From assembly GCF_009176705.1 (NCBI RefSeq), contig NZ_AP021847.1:424501-488500 (forward strand): 64,000 bases of DNA. Reading direction: 5' to 3'. The notes beneath the pieces are model-generated. The model worked only from the letters and a program-made list of their open reading frames with translations. It made no database searches and was not told the DNA's origin. The DNA is from Pseudoalteromonas sp. A25. GTDB taxonomy: Bacteria > Pseudomonadota > Gammaproteobacteria > Enterobacterales > Alteromonadaceae. A program made the translations under genes and the position numbers. The number at the start of each line of letters is the position of its first letter. Position 1 is the first letter of the stretch. Shown here in pieces: positions 37,322 through 45,908 of the stretch.

Positions 37322-37612
37322 ATGAAAATTGAACAAGCAGCCACGCAGTTGGCTGAGCTGGGTCATGTTACTCGGCTCGAAATATATCGTATTTTGGTTC
37401 GTGCAGGTCAAAATGGCTTGGCGGTGTCGGCTATCCAGCAGCAATTGGATATTCCGGGCTCTACCCTGTCTCACCATATCTCACGCTTGGTTAAAGTGGG
37501 TTTAGTGAGTCAAACCCGCGAAGGCCGTGTGCTGCGTTGCCAAGCACAGTATCAACAGCTCGAAGGGCTTATTGCCTTTTTATCTGAAGAGTGTTGCGCC
37601 GATAGCTGCTAA
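37322..37612 (+). CDS. ArsR-family repressor, left copy
   Basis: 96 residues. Winged helix-turn-helix with recognition helix around STLSHHISRLVKVGLV and wing TREGRVLRC. Cysteines at 73, 91, 92 and 96 (C-terminal EECCADSC) are a plausible thiol metal or metalloid sensor site. The right copy at 42499 differs at two residues (Gln30 to His, Ser54 to Ala). Operator-like repeats lie before and after the gene. It represses until the metal or arsenical binds, by family knowledge; the ligand is not identified. Its permease partner in this copy is broken. Confidence 0.8.
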   Translation: MKIEQAATQLAELGHVTRLEIYRILVRAGQNGLAVSAIQQQLDIPGSTLSHHISRLVKVGLVSQTREGRVLRCQAQYQQLEGLIAFLSEECCADSC

Positions 37613-37665
37613 AAAATTTAATCTATATTTCGATAATTCTAGAAATATAAAAACAGGAGAAGGTG

Positions 37666-38082
37666 ATGTTTACCTCAACACAATGGCAAAGTGCCATCGA
37701 ATTTTTTATTGGTGCCTTTATAGAACTGGGCATCCTATTTGTGCTGATCAGTTTTATTGTGAGTATCGTTAATCATTACTTACCCATGAATAAGGTACGC
37801 ACCTTGCTGTCGGGTAATAAAGGCTATGGTATTGCGATGAGCTTGGGGGCCATTACCCCCTTTTGTAGCTGCTCTACTTTGCCCATGATGGTGGGATTGC
37901 TTAAAGCCAGAGCTGCATTTGGCCCAGTGATGGCATTTTTGTTTACGTCACCACTGCTTAACCCATTTATTGTAGCGTTATTTTGGGCCACTTTTGGGGC
38001 ATATAAAAATAACAAGACAGCCATTTTTAAATTAACAAGGCAACGAATAAATTGCACCCGTTACTTTGATATTTCTACTTAA
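37666..38082 (+). pseudogene. Permease gene truncated by transposon element B
   Basis: The first 112 codons match the intact permease at 42843, including the TPFCSCSTLP motif. At 38001 the match stops and the frame continues into element B for about 26 codons before a stop (38080-38082). The remaining two thirds of the permease is missing; it is not present on the far side of the element. The start is ATG 37666, since the right copy has ATG at the matching position and this copy reads GTG just before it. Confidence 0.85.
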
Positions 38083-39261
38083 AAAGCGCCTCTTCAATCT
38101 ACTTTTTGCTTTTATCCGAGAAATTTGGCGTTAATTGCAAAGTGCTAGGCAGAGCTCTACCTACTTTGACAGCATGATTGTGGTTACGAATTTAGGGTTG
38201 TCACGTGGTTTAGCCGAAAAGCTGCTCGCAATGACTAATGCCAGTTCGCCGTTTTACTTCTAAATGCGTGTAATAACCATCCAGCTTATTGGGTCGCCCT
38301 ACTGCGCCTTTGAACACTTTGGTAAATTGCGTGGTGAGCTTTAGCCAGTTTTCAGGGGCGATGTTTAGTCTCTCTAAAATAGGGAGAGTGCGCTGCTCTA
38401 TGTATCCGCGTTTGTCTTCTCGCATACAACGACCTGTGAGTTCCACTAACTCTAAGTATGACTTTAACTCAAAGGGGAGCCCTTTGGGCATGTGTTTTCT
38501 GGGGCTGCCTACAAAACGGGCGAGTTGTTTGGGTTGTTTTGCATCTTTGGCGGCTGTAATTCGCTTTTGTACGCTGGTGTGCTCAGACTCTTCTGGGGTT
38601 TTTGCCATTTTTGCTCTAATGGGATTTAGGTCTACATACGCCATGCATGCAGCTACTGCGGCTTCATCTAGCAGTGCTTGGGATTTAAACCGCCCTTCCC
38701 AAAATCGGCCTGTGCAGTTATCTTCTTTATTGGCTTTTCTGGCTATATCTTCATTAAGTACTCGCATAAACCAACTGATATCCGCCAGTCGTTCACGATA
38801 ATCGGCAATGGTACGATTTAAAAAGAATTGCTGTGCCTTATCTAGCTTGTCGCCTTGTAGATATTTTTGGGTAAGCAGCGTACCTTTAAATAATTTGTGC
38901 CAACGTATAAGTATGGCTTTATCATTCAACCGTTTTGCTTTTTTATCATCTACATACAACACAATATGCGTATGGTTACTCATCACCGCATAGGCACATA
39001 CATCAATACAAAATACTTTGGCCAACGCCAGCAGTTTGTCTTCTACCCATTGTCTGCGATGCTCATAGCTTTTGCCTGTTATCGAGTCATCACCACACAA
39101 AAATGCACGGCGAACACACCGTGATATGCAGTGATAATACTTGGTATCAACAAGACTGACCTGTCTTTTACGTGCCGTTGCCATCGAAGCTGCCTACCTT
39201 TTAATCAGATAAATAAAAGATAGGCAATGAATGAAAAATATACAAATAAAAGTGGGTGTCT
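38002..39261 (-). mobile_element. REP-type transposase element B, complete
   Basis: Same organisation as element A: left end related to 21713-21900, a full transposase gene, and a 71-bp right-end unit at 39191-39261. The first 80 bp or so of the left end are more diverged from A than the rest. It abuts the truncated permease on the left. No target duplication was found. Confidence 0.75.
38210..39184 (-). CDS. REP-associated (Y1/HUH-type) transposase, second full copy
   Basis: 324 residues, nearly identical to the protein at 21918, with the same SNHTHIVLYV motif, GRFWEGRFKS block and length. Substitutions are few and scattered (for example near residue 216 KTPEESEHTS against KTPEDSDHTS). No frameshift, so potentially functional and able to act on the many 71-bp ends in the window. 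Confidence 0.85.
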   Translation of the reverse strand: MATARKRQVSLVDTKYYHCISRCVRRAFLCGDDSITGKSYEHRRQWVEDKLLALAKVFCIDVCAYAVMSNHTHIVLYVDDKKAKRLNDKAILIRWHKLFKGTLLTQKYLQGDKLDKAQQFFLNRTIADYRERLADISWFMRVLNEDIARKANKEDNCTGRFWEGRFKSQALLDEAAVAACMAYVDLNPIRAKMAKTPEESEHTSVQKRITAAKDAKQPKQLARFVGSPRKHMPKGLPFELKSYLELVELTGRCMREDKRGYIEQRTLPILERLNIAPENWLKLTTQFTKVFKGAVGRPNKLDGYYTHLEVKRRTGISHCEQLFG

Positions 39262-39491
39262 AGTTAAATTTTGTCCCATTTATTTTTATTGAACGTTTAT
39301 TGTTAGCACCTAAAGCTACTCCCAGAACTATTCAACTTGAGCCAATAAAGCCAAACCATTGATTTAAAAGCTTATTAATTTATATTTGTCCTTTTTGATA
39401 CAAAAAGAAACATTCATATCAGAAATGCTAGAAAGTAGATCTCGGCAAATTAAAGTGATGCCTTTATTGTATAAAATTAAAAGGAACAATT
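39262..39491. other. Left margin of the passenger segment
   Basis: AT-rich, no gene. It lies between the right end of element B and the small secreted protein gene, and probably holds the promoter of the latter. Confidence 0.35.
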
Positions 39492-39791
39492 ATGAAGTGC
39501 AAAACAACAAAGCTATCAATGCTCTTAAGTGTAATATTTTCTAAGATAATATCCGCACAACCTCTCGACCATGGCTCAGAACTTTCTGGTAATTCTGCTC
39601 TAGAAAACAGTAGGGTTACCCCTCAACTTTCTTTCATAATCTCAACTGGGACTGGTGCTACCTTCTCAATATATGGAACTTACGTTGATATTCAAAGAAA
39701 CCGCAATACACATACGCGTCATGAAAAGCATGCTCACGTACTAAATCGAGCCAAAAAAATAGGCTTACTAGCTAACCGAATAAATCAGTAA
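39492..39791 (+). CDS. Small secreted protein of unknown function, 99 aa
   Basis: AAAAGGAAC precedes ATG. A hydrophobic N-terminus (LSMLLSVIFSKIISA) gives a signal peptide cut near residue 22. The mature part has a serine/threonine-rich middle (LSFIISTGTGATFSIYGTYV) and a basic His/Arg/Asn-rich C-terminus (RNRNTHTRHEKHAHVLNRAK). No cysteines remain after the signal peptide. It precedes the LamG protein on the same strand by 133 bp. No family is recognised. Confidence 0.5.
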   Translation: MKCKTTKLSMLLSVIFSKIISAQPLDHGSELSGNSALENSRVTPQLSFIISTGTGATFSIYGTYVDIQRNRNTHTRHEKHAHVLNRAKKIGLLANRINQ

Positions 39792-39924
39792 TGATTTACT
39801 TGGGTAGTGTCCGAGCCCGTTGTATTTCAATCATGGTCTATAGACCCAAAAGATATGAGAGTTAACGAAGATTGTGGCCCTCTTATCAAAGTATTATAAA
39901 TAAAACTATCATAAAGGAAATAAG

Positions 39925-42306
39925 ATGAAAAAAGTAAGCAGCTTAGCATACTGGACATTTGCATCAGTATTGACCACTTCTGTAGCTACAGCTAAAACAG
40001 AAGACGCTTTTGAAAGCTCGAGCTTTCCAATTAACCAGCCACATTATTTTGATGAAAATGACAGTTTGTCAGGTGGCATTGGGACAAGCGCTTTTGATCC
40101 TGTGTCTGTAGCAGTCGCAATCGTGATTGGTGCATACCAGATATATCAAAAGCAAGAGCAAATAGATCAGGATGCGGAATTTTATAAAACAAGTCTGGCC
40201 CAGCATCAAAAGTTTGCTACCGAGACTATTAGTTTGCTTAATCAAAACTTAGATTTAACAAAAAAAGTTCTCGACAAAATTGATGAGCAAAACTTTAAAG
40301 CTGCGTATCAACGCGTAAGCGAGTTCAAAAGAGACTTTAATATATATTTAGGAGATATTAAACACCCTGAGGATAGATACAAAATAAGCAGGCAAAAAGA
40401 TATTGAAAAACTAGAACGCTATACCAAGTTAGCAAGCGATATTATTACTATCTATGACACCGCAAAAAACACCAACCTCCTGCAAGAAGAGCAGGTTATT
40501 ACTTTTATTTCTGATTTATTAATGATGGCTCATAGCTTCTATGTTGAGGCTGGGTTTCAAGAGGTCAGGCGTGAAGAAGAAGATGGCTTAACCAAAGATA
40601 AAATGGAAGTATTGGCTGACTATGTCTCTGATCAAATGATTGGCATGTTCGAGACACCGAATCACAAAGGAACAACGCTAGTAGATATTCTAAATCACAT
40701 CGTAGTTAATATTCCTGCATATTCAGTTGAAATTACGCGCAATTATTTAAGAAGCTCTACAGAACAGAGGAAAAATATTTTTAAAAATGACTATGACGTG
40801 AGTTACCTACCTATCCTCAATGGAAGTAATGTTACTGCGAAACTACTTGATGGCGCGTTTGTAAATAAGGTTTCTGGGTGTGTCTATAAAGTAAATCCAT
40901 ACTTTAAACATGGACTTTATGGTTACAACATATGGAGCCAGAGAGAAGCTAGAATGAACTTTGAAATTAAAGGAAGTGCTTTTAGTCATCTGATTGGCTC
41001 TGCTGGTTATCTATTCAAAAGAGAACCACAAAATTGTGACTTCCCATACAGTGAAGACAACTCTTCAGCCGTTAATCATTTTTTGAAAAACAAATTAAAT
41101 TTTAATGATTATCCTGAACTAGTTATGCCAGTTTATATTAAGGAACTAAATGAGGTTTATAAACCATTGAGTAACTCTATGCGATCAATTCTTGATATGT
41201 ATGATTACAAATATGGCGATAGAACTTGTTATTACCAGAGACAAAAATGTGGAAAAGTGGAGTATATAGACAAACTAGCAGTGATTAAAACGAATATTGC
41301 AGCTCCTTATGATGCAAAAGTGTATGTACCTGAGCTTGAGCTCTCTGTATCTGTTAACGACAAAGGCACTCCAATCGCGAGCTGGGCACTAAAAGGCAAC
41401 CCAGAATATGATTACCAGCCACAGTGCGCTATGTATAGAAATGGAATATACACAGGTAATATTCCAAGCTCACAAACCAATTGGGGACTCGGGAAACTAT
41501 TTAAAAATGAGACTGTGTATTTATCATGCAAAGTCACCTTTGATTATGGCTCAGGTTACGAGCATACAATCAATGTCAACTCTCCGCGCTATACTCATAC
41601 CCATGAATCAGCTCTAGATGAGCTAATGGGTGATGTTTTGGATATTAATGTGACAAGGAATGATAAGGATGAAACGGCCATTTATGATTCTTCTAGTAAC
41701 AATTTTAAAGGGTTGATTGAAGGGAATGTAGATTTCGTGCCAGGGCGAAGAGGGCTTCCTGATCAGGCGATTAGATTCAATGGCGCTGGTAGAATCGTAT
41801 TTCCCGCATTTAATAATTATTTATTCGGTAGTAATTTTACGGTCAGTTTATGGGCAAAAAGAACCGGAGGGTTTGATAGCTATGCAGGCTTAATAAACAC
41901 AGGTTATGCCAGCACAGGCCGCTGGGAAATAAGAATGGGCTCAGAAAATAGTGGGCAAAATATAGGTGGTGGCGTAGTCACCCAAAATGACCCTTCAGTG
42001 TGGGATCATTCACTTTTATCCATAAGCAACAATGAATGGCATCATATTGTAATGACTTACAATGGAGAAGATGTGAGGTTCTTTATTGATGGAGTTGAGC
42101 AATATGGCCGAGACCAACAAGGTACACCCGATTTTGGACCTGTGGTGTATAAGGATAAGCCTTTAATCATTGGCCAGGCTGGCTGGGGAACCATGAATAA
42201 TCCCGAGTATTTTATTGGAGAAATTGACGACATTAAGGTATTTAGCCGCGCTATCGAACTCATTGAAGTCAAAGCGCTACATTTAGCTAGAGACTTATAT
42301 GAATAA
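39925..42306 (+). CDS. Secreted protein with C-terminal LamG domain, 793 aa
   Basis: AAAGGAAATAAG precedes ATG. Signal peptide (SLAYWTFASVLTTSVATA) with cleavage near residue 23. Residues about 60-300 are helical and charged (YQIYQKQEQIDQDAEFYK, LNQNLDLTKKVLDKIDEQ), suggesting a coiled-coil or long-helix domain. A middle region carries several cysteines. About residues 580-790 form a concanavalin A-like LamG domain (VSLWAKRTGGFDSYAGLI, NEWHHIVMTYNGEDVRFFID, GEIDDIKVFSRAI). Such domains bind glycans or proteins outside the cell. The helical N-half recalls pore-forming or surface-active proteins, but that is speculation. It sits between the two arsR-arsP repeats. Confidence 0.7.
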   Translation: MKKVSSLAYWTFASVLTTSVATAKTEDAFESSSFPINQPHYFDENDSLSGGIGTSAFDPVSVAVAIVIGAYQIYQKQEQIDQDAEFYKTSLAQHQKFATETISLLNQNLDLTKKVLDKIDEQNFKAAYQRVSEFKRDFNIYLGDIKHPEDRYKISRQKDIEKLERYTKLASDIITIYDTAKNTNLLQEEQVITFISDLLMMAHSFYVEAGFQEVRREEEDGLTKDKMEVLADYVSDQMIGMFETPNHKGTTLVDILNHIVVNIPAYSVEITRNYLRSSTEQRKNIFKNDYDVSYLPILNGSNVTAKLLDGAFVNKVSGCVYKVNPYFKHGLYGYNIWSQREARMNFEIKGSAFSHLIGSAGYLFKREPQNCDFPYSEDNSSAVNHFLKNKLNFNDYPELVMPVYIKELNEVYKPLSNSMRSILDMYDYKYGDRTCYYQRQKCGKVEYIDKLAVIKTNIAAPYDAKVYVPELELSVSVNDKGTPIASWALKGNPEYDYQPQCAMYRNGIYTGNIPSSQTNWGLGKLFKNETVYLSCKVTFDYGSGYEHTINVNSPRYTHTHESALDELMGDVLDINVTRNDKDETAIYDSSSNNFKGLIEGNVDFVPGRRGLPDQAIRFNGAGRIVFPAFNNYLFGSNFTVSLWAKRTGGFDSYAGLINTGYASTGRWEIRMGSENSGQNIGGGVVTQNDPSVWDHSLLSISNNEWHHIVMTYNGEDVRFFIDGVEQYGRDQQGTPDFGPVVYKDKPLIIGQAGWGTMNNPEYFIGEIDDIKVFSRAIELIEVKALHLARDLYE

Positions 42307-42423
42307 TTTCAATAAATTAAAAGACACTTTGTAAGCTAAGACGAACCAGCGAGCACTTCGCTGGTTCATCTAGTAAGTAAAAAGTAACAAACCAACCATA
42401 ATTAAACGCCTTTCACATATTTA

Positions 42424-43178
42424 ATACCGCCTCAATAACATTTCCACAATTATAGAAATATCTTGCTTTTTTAAAATCCTCCCCATACACTACCAAGCAT
42501 GAAAATTGAACAAGCAGCCACGCAGTTGGCTGAGCTGGGTCATGTTACTCGGCTCGAAATATATCGTATTTTGGTTCGTGCAGGTCACAATGGCTTGGCG
42601 GTGTCGGCTATCCAGCAGCAATTGGATATTCCGGGCTCTACCCTGTCTCACCATATCGCACGCTTGGTTAAAGTGGGTTTAGTGAGTCAAACCCGCGAAG
42701 GCCGTGTGCTGCGTTGCCAAGCACAGTATCAACAGCTCGAAGGGCTTATTGCCTTTTTATCTGAAGAGTGTTGCGCCGATAGCTGCTAAAAAATTTAATC
42801 TATATTTCGACAATTCTAGAAATACAAAAATAGGAGAAGATGATGTTTACCTCAACACAATGGCAAAGTGCCATCGAATTTTTTATTGGTGCCTTTATAG
42901 AACTGGGCATCCTATTTGTGCTGATCAGTTTTATTGTGAGTATCGTTAATCATTACTTACCCATGAATAAGGTACGCACCTTGCTGTCGGGTAATAAAGG
43001 CTATGGTATTGCGATGAGCTTGGGGGCCATTACCCCCTTTTGTAGCTGCTCTACTTTGCCCATGATGGTGGGATTGCTTAAAGCCAGAGCTGCATTTGGC
43101 CCAGTGATGGCATTTTTGTTTACGTCACCACTGCTTAACCCATTTATTGTGGCGTTATTTTTGGCCACTTTTGGGGCA
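42424..43178 (+). repeat. Direct repeat of the arsR-arsP module, right copy
   Basis: Partner of 37247-38001. To its right the permease continues uninterrupted, so this copy carries the intact gene. The pair encloses a 5177-bp repeat unit containing element B, the small secreted protein and the LamG protein. The operator-like sites in this copy are at 42440-42459 and 42802-42825. Confidence 0.9.
42499..42789 (+). CDS. ArsR-family repressor, right copy (with intact operon)
   Basis: 96 residues, differing from the left copy by His30 and Ala54. Same winged helix fold (SAIQQQLDIPGSTLSHH) and the same Cys set (73, 91, 92, 96). It is first gene of an operon with the ArsP-like permease, 53 bp downstream, and the metallocarboxypeptidase. 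Inverted repeats ATTTC-N10-GAAAT lie upstream of it and between it and the permease, so both it and the permease may be controlled separately. Both copies should make functional repressor acting on all four sites. Confidence 0.82.
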   Translation: MKIEQAATQLAELGHVTRLEIYRILVRAGHNGLAVSAIQQQLDIPGSTLSHHIARLVKVGLVSQTREGRVLRCQAQYQQLEGLIAFLSEECCADSC

Positions 43179-43820
43179 AGCCTAACCATCACCTATGCTT
43201 TTTTTGTGATTCTAATGGCGTTTTCCTCTGGTTTTTTGCTGCAATACTTCGGCTTTGAGCGTTATATTCGACCCGAATTATTTATCGACCAGCCTAATGC
43301 CAGTACCCAATGTGGTAGCAACTCATCAGCATCATCATGCGGGGATACAAACGCAACATGCACACCTGCTGCTACTTGTGCACAGCCAAAGCAATCTAAG
43401 CTCTCGCTAGGTATCACACTCTTTAAAGGGGCACTCTCACAACTCAAAAGTATGTTGCCCTACATGATCTTAGGTATAGCCATTGGTGCTGTTTTGCATG
43501 GCTTTGTACCCAGTGAGCTGTTTGCTTCTCTTAGCGGCATGCACACCATTTTACTTATCCCTGTTTGTGCACTGGTTGGTACCTTTTTATATGTCAGAGC
43601 GTCAACCATGATCCCCATTGCTGCCTCTTTGGTTGCCAAAGGCCTGAGTATGGGAGCAGTTATGTCTTTAACCATTGCAGGAGCTGGGGCGAGTTTGCCA
43701 GAGATGATCATGCTTAAAAAGCTCTTTTATTGGCCGCTGCTGCTGGCGTTTATTGCGCTTATTTTTATCACTGCTTGCCTTACCGGTATGAGCATCGAAC
43801 TACTTAATTTACAACCTTAG
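42843..43820 (+). CDS. ArsP-like (DUF318) permease with Cys-rich cytoplasmic loop
   Basis: 325 residues from ATG 42843, with GGAG six bases upstream and conservation of this start in the left copy. About eight hydrophobic segments. The motif TPFCSCSTLP (Cys68 and Cys70 by the longer count) is the signature of the ArsP/YraQ permease family, whose ArsP members export trivalent organoarsenicals. A central hydrophilic loop carries four extra cysteines at about 158, 167, 174 and 180 (QCGSNSSASSCGDTNATC), which may bind metal or thiol-reactive ligands. The TASTM-like segment VRASTMIPIAASLVAKGLS is repeated-half symmetry. Substrate not proven. Confidence 0.8.
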   Translation: MFTSTQWQSAIEFFIGAFIELGILFVLISFIVSIVNHYLPMNKVRTLLSGNKGYGIAMSLGAITPFCSCSTLPMMVGLLKARAAFGPVMAFLFTSPLLNPFIVALFLATFGASLTITYAFFVILMAFSSGFLLQYFGFERYIRPELFIDQPNASTQCGSNSSASSCGDTNATCTPAATCAQPKQSKLSLGITLFKGALSQLKSMLPYMILGIAIGAVLHGFVPSELFASLSGMHTILLIPVCALVGTFLYVRASTMIPIAASLVAKGLSMGAVMSLTIAGAGASLPEMIMLKKLFYWPLLLAFIALIFITACLTGMSIELLNLQP

Positions 43821-43831
43821 GGAGCAACATC

Positions 43832-44986
43832 ATGGCACAAGTACATATCGATACTGATTTTGATGGCGGCGCAATTGAAGTATTAAGCGCCAAAAATGCA
43901 CAAAACATCTTGCTCAATATCAAAAAAGACAGCCAAGCATGTACAAAGCAATGGTTTTATTTTGCTGTACAAGCAACGCAAAGTGAGTTGCACCATGTTG
44001 TTATTGCTAATGCTGATGAGGCTAGCTTTGCCAACGCATGGCAGGGTTATCAAGCTTTTGCCTCATACAACAACCAAGATTGGTTTAGGGTAAACACGCA
44101 CTACCAAAATGGTCAATTACTGATTGAGCATCAAGCAACAGAGCACACGGTGTATTACGCCTACTTTGTGCCTTATACACAAGCGCAACAGACTAAGCTA
44201 AGCCAAAACATGCAATCATGTTCGAACATAAATGAGCAAAACATAGGTTACTCCGTTCTCGGTCAAGCTATTAAACTAACTACTTTTGGCAATACTCGCT
44301 CTGATGCAAAAAAAATATGGATCATCGCCAGACAGCACCCAGGCGAAACCATGGCGCAATGGATAGCCGATGGATTACTTAATCACTTTTTGAGCAATGC
44401 CGAGCAATTTACACAAGAAGCGCACAATATACGTTTTTTTGTGGTGGCCAATATGAACCCTGATGGCAGCAATTTAGGCAACCATAGAACAAATGCCGCG
44501 GGTGCCAATTTAAATCGCCAATGGCTAACACCCGACTTAAACACCTGCCCAGAAGTATATTGTGTAAAACAAGCGATGGAAGCAACAGGTGTAGATTTGC
44601 TGGTTGATGTTCATGGTGATGAGCAACTTGCTTACAACTTTATGATGGTTGAAGGCCAGCACCCGGTTGGAGAGTCAATAAAAATAGCGCTTGCCAAACG
44701 CAATCGCCATTTTCAATTGCGCTATGATTACGCCAATCAACCTTGCTCGAATAAAACCGGCTGCTGTGGACCGTCAGCCGATAAAACATCGCCTTGTGAT
44801 ACCCCCTGTAAATCGGCAGCTACGGCGACATCCTATGTGTATCAACAGTTTGATGTGCCAGCAATTTTACTTGAAACATCGTTTAAAGCGCTCAATACCC
44901 AGCATAATCAAACGGCATGGGACCATATTGCTTGTCAAAACTTAGGGGCAGACCTACTTGAGGTATTACACGCGCAATTTACCTAG
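43832..44986 (+). CDS. M14-family zinc carboxypeptidase with Cys-rich insert
   Basis: 384 residues; AGGGAG seven bases before ATG and 11 bp after the permease, so same operon. An N-terminal beta domain (about 1-135) precedes the catalytic domain, as in cytosolic M14D carboxypeptidases. Zinc ligands are His169 and Glu172 (RQHPGET) and His261 (DVHGDE); catalytic Glu348 lies in ILLETS. NMNPDG and NLNRQW are the family substrate motifs. An insert at 304-326 has five cysteines (C305, C311, C312, C322, C326). No signal peptide, so cytoplasmic. Its link with a metalloid permease is unusual and suggests peptide or thiol-conjugate handling; this is inference. Confidence 0.8.
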   Translation: MAQVHIDTDFDGGAIEVLSAKNAQNILLNIKKDSQACTKQWFYFAVQATQSELHHVVIANADEASFANAWQGYQAFASYNNQDWFRVNTHYQNGQLLIEHQATEHTVYYAYFVPYTQAQQTKLSQNMQSCSNINEQNIGYSVLGQAIKLTTFGNTRSDAKKIWIIARQHPGETMAQWIADGLLNHFLSNAEQFTQEAHNIRFFVVANMNPDGSNLGNHRTNAAGANLNRQWLTPDLNTCPEVYCVKQAMEATGVDLLVDVHGDEQLAYNFMMVEGQHPVGESIKIALAKRNRHFQLRYDYANQPCSNKTGCCGPSADKTSPCDTPCKSAATATSYVYQQFDVPAILLETSFKALNTQHNQTAWDHIACQNLGADLLEVLHAQFT

Positions 44987-45025
44987 CGCTTCACAACTTA
45001 TACCGCAGGTACGCCTTTTTTACTT

Positions 45026-45055
45026 CACAAGGCGCATTATAAAATGCGCCTTGTG
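45026..45055. terminator. Bidirectional terminator between convergent genes
   Basis: CACAAGGCGCATT pairs perfectly over 13 bp with AATGCGCCTTGTG around a 4-base loop. It lies between the carboxypeptidase (ending 44986) and the convergent gene ending at 45123. Flanks are AT-rich with TTTTTT on the left, serving the minus strand. Confidence 0.65.
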
Positions 45056-45122
45056 CCTAAAGTAAAACTTGTTTACTCGAAGTAAATCAAGCAATAACGC
45101 AAATTAGTTCAAGACAATGTGC

Positions 45123-45845
45123 TCATTGCCCAACATAGCGATAATCATAAAAAGTATCTGTGGATACTTCATTAATTTCTGTAAAAAATGCAAAGCGTCC
45201 CTTCATAGCAAGCGCTTGCTGTTTTAACAACACCGAATCGTTGATATTAAGAAAGCTAAAAACGAGCTTAAGCTCATGAATAGATGCGGTAAATACGGGG
45301 GAAAACGACGCTGTATTGACTACTTCAATCGTTTTAATGTAGCCATTATTTTTGTCGTAGATGAGCGAGCCTTTTAATACTTTGCTTGCATCTTCTCCCA
45401 ATTCCTCAATTTTTACATCAAAATTTGCATATACATACTGTCTATCCTGCGCAGTAAACTTAAGTGTATCAAGCTGGATCAGCGATCGTAGTTTAACTGA
45501 AAACTGTTGCTGCTCTTTGCTCGCCAGCTCTTGTTTATGCTTAACGAACTCTATACTTTGTTGCTGCGACGGTTTTTGCTCATTAATGCTCAGCAATTGC
45601 CATTGTTTGGGGCGCTCTAGTGAGGGATCAAACAACTCAATCCGGTTCGTGATATTCCCTTCTTCATCTTCAAAACGTTCAACACGATATGACCAGTCTT
45701 GTGGTTGCGTACGCTCAAATTTGTCAATGGCTAGCTCAACTCTCTCCTTTAATGCAGTTAATGTGGAGTGGGGCTCAAAAGTGCTCGCAAATGACAATCC
45801 TGAACAAGTTAACGATATTACAAATAATACAAAATGCGCTTTCAT
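45123..45845 (-). CDS. Unknown exported protein, 240 aa
   Basis: Signal peptide (HFVLFVISLTCSGLSFA) cut near residue 20. The mature part is hydrophilic and mixed: charged N-terminal helices (LKERVELAIDKFERTQP), then beta-rich stretches (VLKGSLIYDKNNGYIKTIEV). The layout resembles periplasmic lipoprotein-carrier or outer-membrane-associated folds, but no motif proves it. No cysteines in the mature part. AGG about nine bases before ATG. It is divergent to nothing nearby; the DJ-1-like gene upstream runs the same way with 64 bp between. Confidence 0.5.
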   Translation of the reverse strand: MKAHFVLFVISLTCSGLSFASTFEPHSTLTALKERVELAIDKFERTQPQDWSYRVERFEDEEGNITNRIELFDPSLERPKQWQLLSINEQKPSQQQSIEFVKHKQELASKEQQQFSVKLRSLIQLDTLKFTAQDRQYVYANFDVKIEELGEDASKVLKGSLIYDKNNGYIKTIEVVNTASFSPVFTASIHELKLVFSFLNINDSVLLKQQALAMKGRFAFFTEINEVSTDTFYDYRYVGQ

Positions 45846-45908
45846 AGCTTGATACCTACTTTTATGATCTTAAGAGCAGCCAGCTCAATGTTATGAGCTG
45901 CATAGAAC

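Larger units (their letters stand above)
37247..38001 (+). repeat. Direct repeat of the arsR-arsP module, left copy
   Basis: Matches 42424-43178 at a constant offset of 5177 bp with only about ten mismatches in 755 bp. It includes the promoter region, the whole regulator gene and the first 112 codons of the permease. It ends exactly where transposon element B begins (38002). Confidence 0.9.
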
